Shown: piece after piece, positions 9,360 through 17,478 of the stretch | Layout of the letters: each line of letters begins with the position of its first letter | How positions within the stretch are numbered: position 1 is the stretch's first letter | Assembly: GCA_964353015.1 (NCBI GenBank) | Contig: CAYGUA010000025.1 | Span: 1 to 64,000 of the forward strand | Direction of reading: 5' to 3' | DNA from: JAMZMI01 sp964353015 | Lineage (GTDB): Bacteria > Bacteroidota > Bacteroidia > Cytophagales > Cyclobacteriaceae | Length of the DNA: 64,000 nt | Translations under genes and position numbers: made by a program | The notes under the pieces: model-generated | Told to the model about the DNA's origin: nothing | What the model saw: only the letters and a program-made list of their open reading frames with translations | Database searches by the model: none

Positions 9360-10508
9360 TTGTCAAACAAGTATCACATATATCGACAATATTTAATTCT
9401 TGCGGCAATTACCGCAGTGTTCTTTATTTCCATTCAATTACTTGGGTTATCATTTCAATTGATGGGAAAGGATATTATTGCCACAATAAATATCGCCACG
9501 AAGAATCCTTTCATTGGCTTATTCATAGGCTTGCTTACTACTGCAATCTTACAAAGTTCATCCACCACCACCTCAATGGCGGTGGCAGCAGTAGCGGCTG
9601 GATCCATTTCACTACACAATGCTATTCCTATCGTCATGGGTGCAAACATTGGCACCACATTGACAAGTACTATTGTTTCGATGAGTTATATCACACGAGG
9701 CAAAGAGTTTAGAAAAGCAGTTGCTGCGGGCACTTCTCATGATATTTTTAATATTCTTCTCGTGCTGATCATTTTCCCATTGGAGTTTTACTATGGATTT
9801 CTCACCTATCTCAGCCACCATATGACTGATCTGGTAACGCTTGGCAACCACAGCAATGAAATGATCAAATCAAATGCAGACATCTCTTTACTCACTAAAG
9901 GATTAACTGCGCTAGTTGAATTTTTTGGGCCATTTATTTCATTGATTCTGGCCATAGCACTATTGTTTGGTACAGTGAAGTTGATTTCCTCTATGCTTTA
10001 TAGTCGCTTGATTGGTGAAACAAAGGAGCAACTTAAATCAGTGGTTTTCAGTACCACTGCCCGATCGTTTGGCTGGGGTATGCTTCTTACCTCTGTCATC
10101 CAAAGTAGTTCTTTGACCACATCGTTGATTGTACCACTTGTAGCTACAAGCAAAATCAAGCTCAAACGAGCCTTTCAGTTTATATTAGGAGCTAACCTGG
10201 GTACTACCATCACTGCAATTCTGGCAGCATTATTTAAAAGTGAATCCGCTATTAGTCTTGCTTTTGCACATTTCCTTTTTAATGCCATTGGCATTCTTTT
10301 ATTTCTAGCCATTCCTGGTCTATCCAGACTTCCAGTTTTTCTTGCTAAAAAATTAGGAGCAATTACTCTTCGATACAGAATGGCGGGATTTGCCTATATC
10401 ATCATCATTTTCTTTCTCCTTCCTTTTACTTTGATTTACTTCAGTACAAAAAATAGTTCAGCGAAGCATGCAGCTATAGAACAAAGAGCTGTTGAAAAGA
10501 ATTATTAG
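9360..10508 (+). CDS. Na/Pi symporter family protein without PhoU domain
   Basis: A 382-aa paralogue-like partner of the preceding gene, all membrane: ILQSSSTTT near residue 64, MGANIGTTLTS near 95, then a second repeat with VIQSSSLTT near 250 and GANLGTTIT near 275. The start is a TTG giving MSNKYHIYRQY; the next ATG would delete most of TM1, so the TTG is preferred. Unlike its neighbour it lacks the PhoU-like tail, so the pair may respond differently to phosphate. Likely cotranscribed from the palindrome-bearing promoter. Confidence 0.86.
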   Translation: MSNKYHIYRQYLILAAITAVFFISIQLLGLSFQLMGKDIIATINIATKNPFIGLFIGLLTTAILQSSSTTTSMAVAAVAAGSISLHNAIPIVMGANIGTTLTSTIVSMSYITRGKEFRKAVAAGTSHDIFNILLVLIIFPLEFYYGFLTYLSHHMTDLVTLGNHSNEMIKSNADISLLTKGLTALVEFFGPFISLILAIALLFGTVKLISSMLYSRLIGETKEQLKSVVFSTTARSFGWGMLLTSVIQSSSLTTSLIVPLVATSKIKLKRAFQFILGANLGTTITAILAALFKSESAISLAFAHFLFNAIGILLFLAIPGLSRLPVFLAKKLGAITLRYRMAGFAYIIIIFFLLPFTLIYFSTKNSSAKHAAIEQRAVEKNY

Positions 10509-10567
10509 TCGGGTCATTTAGCGCATTGACAGAGATTGCCTAATTTAGTCCTCAACCAAAATGTATT

Positions 10568-10915
10568 ATGTCATTAATTAACAATTTGCTTGACAAACTG
10601 TCCGCCTATATTCAGCTAAAAGGCGAAAAAATTAAGCTTGACATCATTGCCCAGGTATCAAAATTGCTGGCGCATTTCGTGGCTTTTTTGCTTGTGGGCC
10701 TCATCGGATTTTTCTTTTTCATCTTCGGATCCATTGCTTTGGGAGCCTTTCTCAATGAATTATTAGAAAGTGTTTATTACGGATATTTAATTTTAGCCGG
10801 ATTCTATTTAGTCCTCATGTTGGTCATCTTTTTGTTGATCCGAACTAAGAAAATCCAAAAATGGATGGAAGCATTCTTTATCAACTTAAGCGAAAACACG
10901 AACATCGATGAGTAA
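10568..10915 (+). CDS. Small two-TM membrane protein, phage-holin-superfamily / YqjE-like
   Basis: 115 aa. A basic amphipathic N-terminus (residues 1-30) is followed by two membrane segments (about 35-60 and 72-98) rich in Phe, Leu and Gly. This architecture matches the Holin-X / YqjE-like group, non-phage membrane proteins of unknown function often paired with a ribosome- or membrane-binding YqjD-like protein. A near-consensus TAATTTAG lies upstream. It overlaps the next gene by 8 bp, so the two are almost certainly translated together. No lysis gene is nearby, so a holin role is unlikely. Confidence 0.6.
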   Translation: MSLINNLLDKLSAYIQLKGEKIKLDIIAQVSKLLAHFVAFLLVGLIGFFFFIFGSIALGAFLNELLESVYYGYLILAGFYLVLMLVIFLLIRTKKIQKWMEAFFINLSENTNIDE

Positions 10916-11267
10916 TCACACAAAGCTTTGGAACAAAAAGAAGGCTGAGCTGATCAAGCGCGAACAAGAACTCAAAAATGACCTGGAGGCAGTCTCTAAT
11001 ATTTTTGAAGGGCGAACCAAGACAATAATCATCATCACATTAGCCACAGGTGGTGTGGCGCTATTGGCATATGTGGTTTATCGTAGTTTCTTTTATAAGG
11101 AAAAAGAAAAAACAGCCACTCAAAAAATATCTGCTGCGAAAAAAACAGTTAAAAAGAAAGCTATACTCGGGACTATTCTTATAGAGAAATTGGTTTCCGC
11201 CGGGATAAAATTTGCAGGAGAGCAAATCAACCAGCTTTTACAGTCAGATGCTAACAAAAAGAAATAA
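10908..11267 (+). CDS. Small single-TM protein, YqjD-like partner of the holin-like protein
   Basis: 119 aa: an N-terminal charged helix (residues 1-38, KKKAELIKREQEL), one membrane segment (~43-60, IIIITLATGGVALLAYVV), then a Lys-rich tail. It starts within the last 8 bp of the upstream gene. I recognise no named domain beyond the general layout shared with YqjD/ElaB-type tail-anchored proteins. The function is unknown; the conserved pairing suggests an envelope or stress role. Confidence 0.5.
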   Translation: MSNHTKLWNKKKAELIKREQELKNDLEAVSNIFEGRTKTIIIITLATGGVALLAYVVYRSFFYKEKEKTATQKISAAKKTVKKKAILGTILIEKLVSAGIKFAGEQINQLLQSDANKKK

Positions 11268-11273
11268 CAGGAA

Positions 11274-12191
11274 TCATATCTGAATTAACGTTTCTCTTCT
11301 TCTCATCTTACCAGCAGGTATTCCAAACATCATTTTAAATCGGCGACAGAAGTAAGCTGTATCTTTATACCCAACTTCTTTCCCTATTTCCCTGATGCTT
11401 CTTTTTGATGTGCGAAGCAATTTCACAGCTTCCTCCATGCGCTGATATTCGATATAATCCTGAGGATTGATGCCTGTCAACATTTTGAAATATTGACCGA
11501 CGTAATCTTCCGAGACGTTGGCCACATTGGATAGCACTTTGTTGGACAGGTCTTCACCTAGATTTTGTTTGATAAAAGTAAAAATATCAATCAGTCGAGG
11601 ATCTTTAAAATAGGTGCTATTCGTAGCAAATTGCTCCACGAACATACCTTGCTTCAAAATATAGCGAATCAGCTCCACCACCATCTGCTCAGTTATCAAC
11701 TTGATTACTCGATCCTTGCCTGGCGCATTTGCATTTGACTCCTCATTGATCTTTTTAATCAATTCAGTCAGTCGCTTATTGTTCTCTATTTTAAAAGCAG
11801 GGATATCGAGCGACGCGAAAAAATTGACAGAATCAAAAGCTTTTGCCTCAAATGAAACATAGCTATGGCTTTCATCAGATTCTTCAGATGTGGATGAATA
11901 TGAAGCAAAATATTTTTCCTTGTTAGTAAGAAATGCATCCTTTGAAAGCCTGACCCCATTGGCTTGTCCATATGATAAGGATAGCTGCCTACCGCCCGGC
12001 ACGAACACAATGTCGCCGGCTTTTGCTACTTCTTTTTCTTTACTAAAGCTCAGAACTCCACTATTCACCAAAATCAATGAATTCTCTATTTCGTAGTTAT
12101 TCTCGACCGTAACCGGTTCCAAAATATTAATATTCTTAGCTTTTGTAAACCGTATGGCAAGCGATTCAATGATTTTGTTATAGTCCTCCAC
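11274..12191 (-). CDS. AraC-family transcriptional regulator
   Basis: 305 aa. The C-terminal ~100 residues hold the paired helix-turn-helix: VSEDYVGQYFKMLTGINPQDYIEYQRMEEA is the first unit and IREIGKEVGYKDTAYFCRRFKMMFGIPAGKMRR the second, the classical AraC signature. The N-terminal ~190 residues look like a cupin-type sensing domain (GVLSFSKEKEV, GDIVFVPGG), as in sugar- or metabolite-responsive members. It ends 6 bp from the convergent membrane-protein gene. Upstream are inverted repeats (12211-12233) that could be its own operator. Ligand and targets are unknown. Confidence 0.82.
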   Translation of the reverse strand: MEDYNKIIESLAIRFTKAKNINILEPVTVENNYEIENSLILVNSGVLSFSKEKEVAKAGDIVFVPGGRQLSLSYGQANGVRLSKDAFLTNKEKYFASYSSTSEESDESHSYVSFEAKAFDSVNFFASLDIPAFKIENNKRLTELIKKINEESNANAPGKDRVIKLITEQMVVELIRYILKQGMFVEQFATNSTYFKDPRLIDIFTFIKQNLGEDLSNKVLSNVANVSEDYVGQYFKMLTGINPQDYIEYQRMEEAVKLLRTSKRSIREIGKEVGYKDTAYFCRRFKMMFGIPAGKMRRRETLIQI

Positions 12192-12210
12192 GAGCTGATA
12201 ATATGATTAA

Positions 12211-12233
12211 ATATGGATGAATATCCATATGGA
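12211..12233. promoter_or_regulatory. Inverted repeats upstream of the AraC regulator
   Basis: ATATGGAT-GAAT-ATCCATAT (12211-12230) is a perfect inverted repeat, and its right arm also forms the palindrome TCCATATGGA (12224-12233). Three ATGGA-type half-sites therefore lie 20-42 bp upstream of the AraC start codon, where an autoregulatory site would be expected. Confidence 0.4.
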
Positions 12234-12314
12234 ATAATAATAATTGTATAAATCTAATATTAATCTGCATATTACCCAAGTGTTATTTCAGGTAATCACA
12301 AATAATAAATTATA

Positions 12315-13454
12315 CTATTTCAATATCTGACGGGAAATAACAATTTTCTGAATTTCTGATGTGCCTTCATAGATTTGAGTGATTTTGGCATCTCTCATGA
12401 GTCGCTCCACATGAAATTCTTTTACAAATCCATAACCTCCATGAATTTGAACAGCTTCTATGGAATTTTCCATTGCGGTCTGAGATGCAAATAACTTGGC
12501 CATGGCACTCGCTAAAGCAAAATCCTCACCCGCATCTTTTAAGCGAGCTGCTTTAAGGCAAAGCAATCTTGCTGCCTCAACCTTTGTAGCCATTTCTGCC
12601 AGCTTAAATTGGATGGCCTGATGTTGGGCGATCTCAACACCAAAAGCTTTGCGCTCAATCGCATATTTCAATGATAATTCTAAAGAGCCTGAAGCTATGC
12701 CAAGTGCTTGTGATGCAATTCCAATTCGTCCACCATTCAAAGTACTCATGGCAAACGAAAAACCAAAACCATCCTCTCCTATTCGATTTTCTTTAGGAAC
12801 CTTCACATCAGTAAACATTAATGAATGTGTGTCCGAACCACGAATACCAAGTTTATCTTCCTTTTTCCCAACCACAAAACCCTCCATGTCGGGTTCCACA
12901 ATCAGGCAATTGATTCCTTTGTGTTTCTTTTCAGGATGTGTCTGTGCCATCACCAGATAGACAGAAGCAGTTTTACCATTGGTTATCCAATTTTTTGTCC
13001 CGTTGAGTAAATAATGATCGCCTTTATCTTCAGCTGTGGTTCTTTGTGATGTAGCATCAGAACCAGCCTCAGGTTCAGAAAGACAGAAGGCACCAATTTT
13101 TTCACCAGTAGCAAGTTTTGTGAGATATTTTTGTTTCTGTTCCTCAGTACCATATTTTTCAATACCCCAACATACGAGCGAGTTATTTACTGACATACAA
13201 ACCGAAGCAGACGCATCGATTTTGGATATTTCCTCCATGGCTAGCACATAAGAGACAGCATCCATTCCGCCACCTCCATATTTTGGATCTACCATCATCC
13301 CCATAAAACCAAGTTCACCCATTTTTTTGACTTGCTCGAGGGGAAATCGCTGTTCATTGTCTCGTTCGATGACTCCAGGAAGCAATTCCTTTTCGGCAAA
13401 TTCTCGTGCGGCATCTCTAACTGCTAAATGTTCTTCTGTAAGGTTGAAATCCAT
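12315..13454 (-). CDS. Acyl-CoA dehydrogenase
   Basis: A 379-aa FAD enzyme that oxidises acyl-CoA to trans-2-enoyl-CoA, passing electrons to ETF. Family motifs in order: MDFNLTEEHLAVRD; the FAD/substrate region AFCLSEPEAGSDA near residue 125; WITNG near 160; the C-terminal RKAFG and IHGGYGF; and YEGTSEIQ near 365, whose Glu is the catalytic base in short-chain and butyryl-CoA dehydrogenases. Closest to short/branched-chain members, but chain length cannot be fixed. It stands alone between the AraC gene and the zinc-protease terminator. Confidence 0.92.
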   Translation of the reverse strand: MDFNLTEEHLAVRDAAREFAEKELLPGVIERDNEQRFPLEQVKKMGELGFMGMMVDPKYGGGGMDAVSYVLAMEEISKIDASASVCMSVNNSLVCWGIEKYGTEEQKQKYLTKLATGEKIGAFCLSEPEAGSDATSQRTTAEDKGDHYLLNGTKNWITNGKTASVYLVMAQTHPEKKHKGINCLIVEPDMEGFVVGKKEDKLGIRGSDTHSLMFTDVKVPKENRIGEDGFGFSFAMSTLNGGRIGIASQALGIASGSLELSLKYAIERKAFGVEIAQHQAIQFKLAEMATKVEAARLLCLKAARLKDAGEDFALASAMAKLFASQTAMENSIEAVQIHGGYGFVKEFHVERLMRDAKITQIYEGTSEIQKIVISRQILK

Positions 13455-13520
13455 GGGGTATTTGATTTTTGAATAATTGCAATTTATTCAAAATTTGTTA
13501 TGCATGCATACCTTTTTATC

Positions 13521-13560
13521 ACAAAAAAAGCCTTTGGCAAACTGAATTGCCAAAGGCTTT
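13521..13560 (-). terminator. Terminator of the panC-panD-flippase-protease unit
   Basis: A 14-bp perfect stem, AAAGCCTTTGGCAA (13527-13540) with TTGCCAAAGGCTTT (13547-13560), loop of six, and on the minus strand a run of seven T. It lies about 20 bp after the zinc protease stop codon. Confidence 0.9.
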
Positions 13561-13581
13561 GATGAATTTTATTAACGAAAA

Positions 13582-14274
13582 TTAATCGCGGCTTCCGCCC
13601 ATGTAGATCATTACCCAGTACAATAGGGAGGCTAATGAACTTAATGCTACAATCACATAGGTCATCGCAGCGGTATTAAGAGCGTCTTTTGCCATATCAT
13701 ACTCCGAACTGTTTACTATGTTTCTCTGATCGATCCAGGCAAGTGCTCTTTTGCTTGCATCAAACTCCACTGGCAATGTGATAAATGCAAACGCGGTGAA
13801 AACTGCATAACAGGCAATTATTATCAAAACTGAGGTCTGAAACGGAAGTATTCCCGGAAGTACAAAAGATCCTAAAATCATTGCGATGAAAATGAAGTTC
13901 ATAATCTTCGCACTGAAATTTTGAATAGGTACCAATGCTGATCTCAGCTCCAAAAAGCCATATGCCGTAGCATGCTGAACAGCATGCCCACACTCATGCG
14001 CAGCGACAGCTGCTGCAGCGGCACTTCTTCCATGATAAACTGCCGGAGATAGATTTACCGTCTTATTAGCAGGATTGTAATGATCAGTTAATTCACCTTC
14101 AACTGATATGACAGATACATCTTGGATTTTGTGATCAGCAAGCATCAGCTGTGCTATTTCTTTACCCGAAAGCCCTGTCGAAAGTTGAATCTCTGAATAC
14201 TTTTTAAATTTGTTTTTCAACCTGCGGCTCACCACCCAACTGGCGATAGCGAATACAATAAATATTAAAATCAT
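13582..14274 (-). CDS. Membrane zinc metallopeptidase (YugP family)
   Basis: 230 aa. The zinc motif HECGH occupies residues 93-97 and the downstream LPVEFDASKRA supplies the third ligand Glu. Membrane segments: 1-16, about 125-145, 150-172 and 205-225, so the site faces the membrane. YugP-type proteins are widespread neutral zinc proteases of uncertain substrate. It follows the flippase-like gene by about 40 bp and ends before a strong terminator, so it closes the panC-led unit. Confidence 0.87.
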   Translation of the reverse strand: MILIFIVFAIASWVVSRRLKNKFKKYSEIQLSTGLSGKEIAQLMLADHKIQDVSVISVEGELTDHYNPANKTVNLSPAVYHGRSAAAAAVAAHECGHAVQHATAYGFLELRSALVPIQNFSAKIMNFIFIAMILGSFVLPGILPFQTSVLIIIACYAVFTAFAFITLPVEFDASKRALAWIDQRNIVNSSEYDMAKDALNTAAMTYVIVALSSLASLLYWVMIYMGGSRD

Positions 14275-14314
14275 TTTAGTCTAATTTAAAACAATAAGGA
14301 ATACGAAATTAAGC

Positions 14315-15346
14315 TCAGGCAGTTGTCTTTTCGGAATCCTCTTGGCCTTTTTTTTCTGGCTTTTTTAAGAATAAAGAAACCAACAAAGCCATACCTCCAA
14401 AAACAGCAATAGCCACAACCTGAGACGTATGGAGAAGTGTAGCAAGAAATACACCAGTGGTTCTTTCGACCGCATATAATGCCAACATGGCACTGACAAG
14501 GGTATGATAGGTGCCAAAACCGCCCTGTACTGGTATAGCAAGCGCTATACCACCTGTCACTAATAACATCACTCCTACCATCCAGCCCAGATGAGACGTT
14601 TCGGGAAGAGAGAAAATGATGAGATATGACATGAAATAATAGACCACCCATAAAACGATGGTAGAAATGATAAATCCGGTGATGTTGTCAATTTTTCGGA
14701 GCGAAATGACTCCTTCATAAAGCTCCCGGATAAATTCCTTGACTTTACCACCGGCCTTTTTTGCGATAAAATAGAGCACACCAATTATCACCACGAGGAT
14801 TAAAACACCAATTCCAAGTTTCATAAAAAACCCATCTTCAACTGATGCCCCTATGACTTTATCCCCAGTTGAAAAACCAAACAGCTCGCCTAAAAAAGCA
14901 AATAATCTGTCAGACTCGACAATCATGGCAAATAGGATAAGCAACAAAAGGGTGATCATGTCAATGATGCGTTCGGTAATGACAGTACCAATTCCTGAAG
15001 AAACAGGCACATTATCACTCCTTTTGAGCATTCCGCATCTGGTTATCTCTCCCAATCTTGGAAAGGCCAAATTAGCCAGATAGCCAATCAAAACAGCCAG
15101 GGTCGTTCTCCACAAGGACAAATTTTGATGACCCATCGGTTTGAGAAGGATATTCCAGCGATAAGCTCTGGCGGCATAAGCAACAAATGACAATAGGATG
15201 GAAACCACCACCCAGGTGTAATCAACTGTTTTGGCTTTCTCCAGAAAATCTGCGAAATCAACATTTCTGAAAGCGAAATAAAGAAGGCCACCGGCTAAGG
15301 CCAACGAACCAACATATTTAAGTACGGGAATAACTCTATTCGCCAT
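14315..15346 (-). CDS. Flippase-like / lysylphosphatidylglycerol synthase TM-region family protein (UPF0104)
   Basis: 343 aa, polytopic, with about eight membrane segments. Features of the family: an early YAARAYRWNILLKPMG region, the GYLANLAFPRLGEITRCGML motif around residues 87-107, and GGFGTYHTLVSAML near 275, as in the MprF transmembrane flippase domain. There is no C-terminal transferase domain, so it may flip or handle lipids but cannot aminoacylate them. It starts 4 bp after panD ends, so it is in the pan operon, with no obvious functional link. Confidence 0.8.
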   Translation of the reverse strand: MANRVIPVLKYVGSLALAGGLLYFAFRNVDFADFLEKAKTVDYTWVVVSILLSFVAYAARAYRWNILLKPMGHQNLSLWRTTLAVLIGYLANLAFPRLGEITRCGMLKRSDNVPVSSGIGTVITERIIDMITLLLLILFAMIVESDRLFAFLGELFGFSTGDKVIGASVEDGFFMKLGIGVLILVVIIGVLYFIAKKAGGKVKEFIRELYEGVISLRKIDNITGFIISTIVLWVVYYFMSYLIIFSLPETSHLGWMVGVMLLVTGGIALAIPVQGGFGTYHTLVSAMLALYAVERTTGVFLATLLHTSQVVAIAVFGGMALLVSLFLKKPEKKGQEDSEKTTA

Positions 15347-15350
15347 AAAC

Positions 15351-15698
15351 TTAACTGAGTTTATTGGCTTCAGTTGGAAAAATCAATGTGGGTTTATGTT
15401 TTTTAGCTTCCTCGATATTGAGCGAGCAATAGGAAATGATGATAATGATATCACCTACCTGGGCTTTTCGGGCGGCAGGTCCATTGAGACAAATTTGGCC
15501 AGAGCCTCGATCACCTTTGATTACATAGGTCTCCAGTCGTTCACCATTGTTGATATTAACAATCTGAACTTTTTCGTTCTCAATAATATTTGCCGCATCC
15601 ATCAGATCCTCATCTATGGCAATAGAACCAACATAATGCAGTTCTGCCTGTGTGATTTTTACCCTGTGGATTTTGGATTTTAATACCTCTATATTCAT
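15351..15698 (-). CDS. panD: Aspartate 1-decarboxylase (pyruvoyl enzyme)
   Basis: PanD makes beta-alanine from aspartate for pantothenate. The start is placed at the internal ATG (MNIEVLKSKIHRV) rather than 21 bp upstream, because this puts the self-cleavage site Gly24-Ser25 (YVGSIAIDED) at its canonical position and gives the usual ~115 aa. Tyr58-region and the NGERLETYVI segment are conserved. With this start it lies 8 bp after panC, consistent with a panC-panD operon. Confidence 0.95.
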   Translation of the reverse strand: MNIEVLKSKIHRVKITQAELHYVGSIAIDEDLMDAANIIENEKVQIVNINNGERLETYVIKGDRGSGQICLNGPAARKAQVGDIIIIISYCSLNIEEAKKHKPTLIFPTEANKLS

Positions 15699-15706
15699 TC
15701 CTTGAG

Positions 15707-16558
15707 TCAATCTTGCCACAAATATAAGTTATCAATTAATCTTATGCCGTCTACGTATGCAGCAACGCATATGGCTACATTTTCTGTGGATTTTTTAGGA
15801 TCTACATCACTCAAATCACTTGGATTCACGAATTCAATGTATTCAACCTCCAGTCCATCAACTTGTTTATAGAAATCAAAAATTGTCAATTTAGTTTCAT
15901 CCACTCTCTTTCCAGCTTTTAATTCCTCACTTGCGAGAAGCAAACCACTGTAAATATTTGCCGCCGTTTTTAAGCCTTGTTCACTCAGCCTCAGGTTTCT
16001 GGAAGACATGGCCAAACCAGATTTTTCCCTAATGATTGGCAACCCAATAATTTCGGTAGAGAAAGACAAATCTCTTACCATGCGACTGATAATCAAATAT
16101 TGCTGTAGGTCCTTCAAACCAAAATAAGCCCTATCCGGACAAGTTTGGTTCAATAGTTTGGCAATAACTAAACCCACCCCATCAAAATGCCCTGGCCTAA
16201 ATGTGCCTTCCATTGTATTGGCCATTTGTCCAAAATTCAAATTTACCAATGGCAATTCTGGATACATTTCAGTCATGTCTGGGGCAAATAAAATATCTAC
16301 TCCAAGATTTTCAAGGATTGACTTGTCCTTTTCGAATGGACGAGGATAGTTTTCCAGATCCGCTGGGTTATTGAATTGTAGGGGATTGACGAATATGCTA
16401 ACAATAGTTAAATCATTGTTTCGCAAACATTCTTGAAACAAAGAAGCATGTCCATCGTGCAATGCGCCCATTGTGGGCACTAAACCTATTGAATTTCCCT
16501 GAAGACGCGCAGTTTTAGAAAGCTCATTAATGAGTTGGGGTGAGGTTACGACATGCAT
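15707..16558 (-). CDS. panC: Pantothenate synthetase
   Basis: PanC joins pantoate and beta-alanine, using ATP, to give pantothenate. The 283-aa protein has the HIGH-like nucleotide site PTMGALHDGH (residues ~29-38), the FVNPLQF motif, YFGLKDLQQ and the KMSKS-like MSSRN segment near 180. It is first in a minus-strand unit with panD, divergent from the glycogen-synthase-like gene, an arrangement common in Bacteroidota. Confidence 0.97.
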   Translation of the reverse strand: MHVVTSPQLINELSKTARLQGNSIGLVPTMGALHDGHASLFQECLRNNDLTIVSIFVNPLQFNNPADLENYPRPFEKDKSILENLGVDILFAPDMTEMYPELPLVNLNFGQMANTMEGTFRPGHFDGVGLVIAKLLNQTCPDRAYFGLKDLQQYLIISRMVRDLSFSTEIIGLPIIREKSGLAMSSRNLRLSEQGLKTAANIYSGLLLASEELKAGKRVDETKLTIFDFYKQVDGLEVEYIEFVNPSDLSDVDPKKSTENVAICVAAYVDGIRLIDNLYLWQD

Positions 16559-16596
16559 TAATAGTTAAGTTAAGGTTTTCTAACTTATTGAAAACG

Positions 16597-16627
16597 TTGA
16601 TTATATGGCAAAAATATGGTAATTTTG
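16597..16627 (+). promoter_or_regulatory. Promoter for the GT5-like gene
   Basis: TTG at 16597-16599, a 20-nt spacer and TAATTTTG at 16620-16627: an exact Bacteroidota -33/-7 pair, 39 nt before the ATG at 16666. Confidence 0.65.
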
Positions 16628-16665
16628 GGGTCAATTTCGAGTATCCTCAACAAAATAGCATATCT

Positions 16666-17478
16666 ATGTCAAACTTAAGAATCCTCTACGTAGCAAGTGA
16701 AATCAACCCCTTTTTGAAAACAACTGAGGTTGCAGACTTTGTAAGAAGACTCCCGCAGGCAATGCAGGAACGGGGAATGGAGATTAGGATTTTAGTACCA
16801 AGATTCGGATTGATTAACGAAAGAAAAAACAGACTACATGAAGTGGTCAGACTTTCAGGCATCAACATATCAATAGGTGATGAAGAGAAGCCATTGATCA
16901 TCAAAGTGGCATCTATTCCGAATGCCAAACTTCAAGTTTACTTCATAGATAATGAAGATTATTTTCATCGTAAATCAGTATTCTTTGACAAGGAGGATAA
17001 TTTTTACGAAGACAATGACGAACGCGCAATATTTTTCTGCAAAGGCGTTTTAGAAACTGTGAAGAAATTAGGTTGGTCACCAGATATCATTCATTGCAAT
17101 GATTGGATGACAAGTTTGATTCCTTTATACGTTCAGACTACTTATAAAAATGATCCAATATTTAAGGATTCAAAAACAGTTTTTACTATTTATAACAACA
17201 CTTTTAGTCATAAATTTGGCGATGATTTGCTGGATAAAGTAAAAATGATCGATATCGATGATAGCATGCTTCATCCATTGAAAACCCAGGATTATGATGG
17301 TTTCATTAAAATGGGTGTTCAATATGCAGATGCGGTTATTCATGCTAATGAAGAAACCACAGATAGCTTTAAAAAATTAATCACTGACATTTCAACAAAA
17401 GATAAAATTGACACAATCGAAAACGGAGAGAATTTTGAAGAATCGTATTTCAATCTCTATAATGACCTTGTCAGCTAA
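16666..17478 (+). CDS. Glycogen/starch synthase N-terminal half protein (GT5-like)
   Basis: 270 aa from the ATG at 16666, which follows an exact promoter; an upstream in-frame extension to 16540 would cross the promoter and is rejected. The sequence matches only the first Rossmann domain of GT5 glycogen synthases (ILYVASEINPF at the start, PDIIHCNDWMTSLIPLY near residue 145). The C-terminal donor-binding domain is absent, and the usual K-T-G-G-L loop is replaced by K-T-T-E-V. It is therefore unlikely to be a normal ADP-glucose synthase. Proteins of this length occur beside panC in many Bacteroidota, so this is a conserved form, not a recent truncation. Confidence 0.75.
   Translation: MSNLRILYVASEINPFLKTTEVADFVRRLPQAMQERGMEIRILVPRFGLINERKNRLHEVVRLSGINISIGDEEKPLIIKVASIPNAKLQVYFIDNEDYFHRKSVFFDKEDNFYEDNDERAIFFCKGVLETVKKLGWSPDIIHCNDWMTSLIPLYVQTTYKNDPIFKDSKTVFTIYNNTFSHKFGDDLLDKVKMIDIDDSMLHPLKTQDYDGFIKMGVQYADAVIHANEETTDSFKKLITDISTKDKIDTIENGENFEESYFNLYNDLVS

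Noticed and set aside
10568..11267. Prophage lysis cassette, because of the holin-like protein
   Set aside because: No endolysin, structural, integrase or att features nearby; the pair resembles chromosomal YqjE/YqjD-like genes.
15699..15719. Upstream start for PanD
   Set aside because: It would overlap panC and shift the Gly-Ser processing site from position 24-25.
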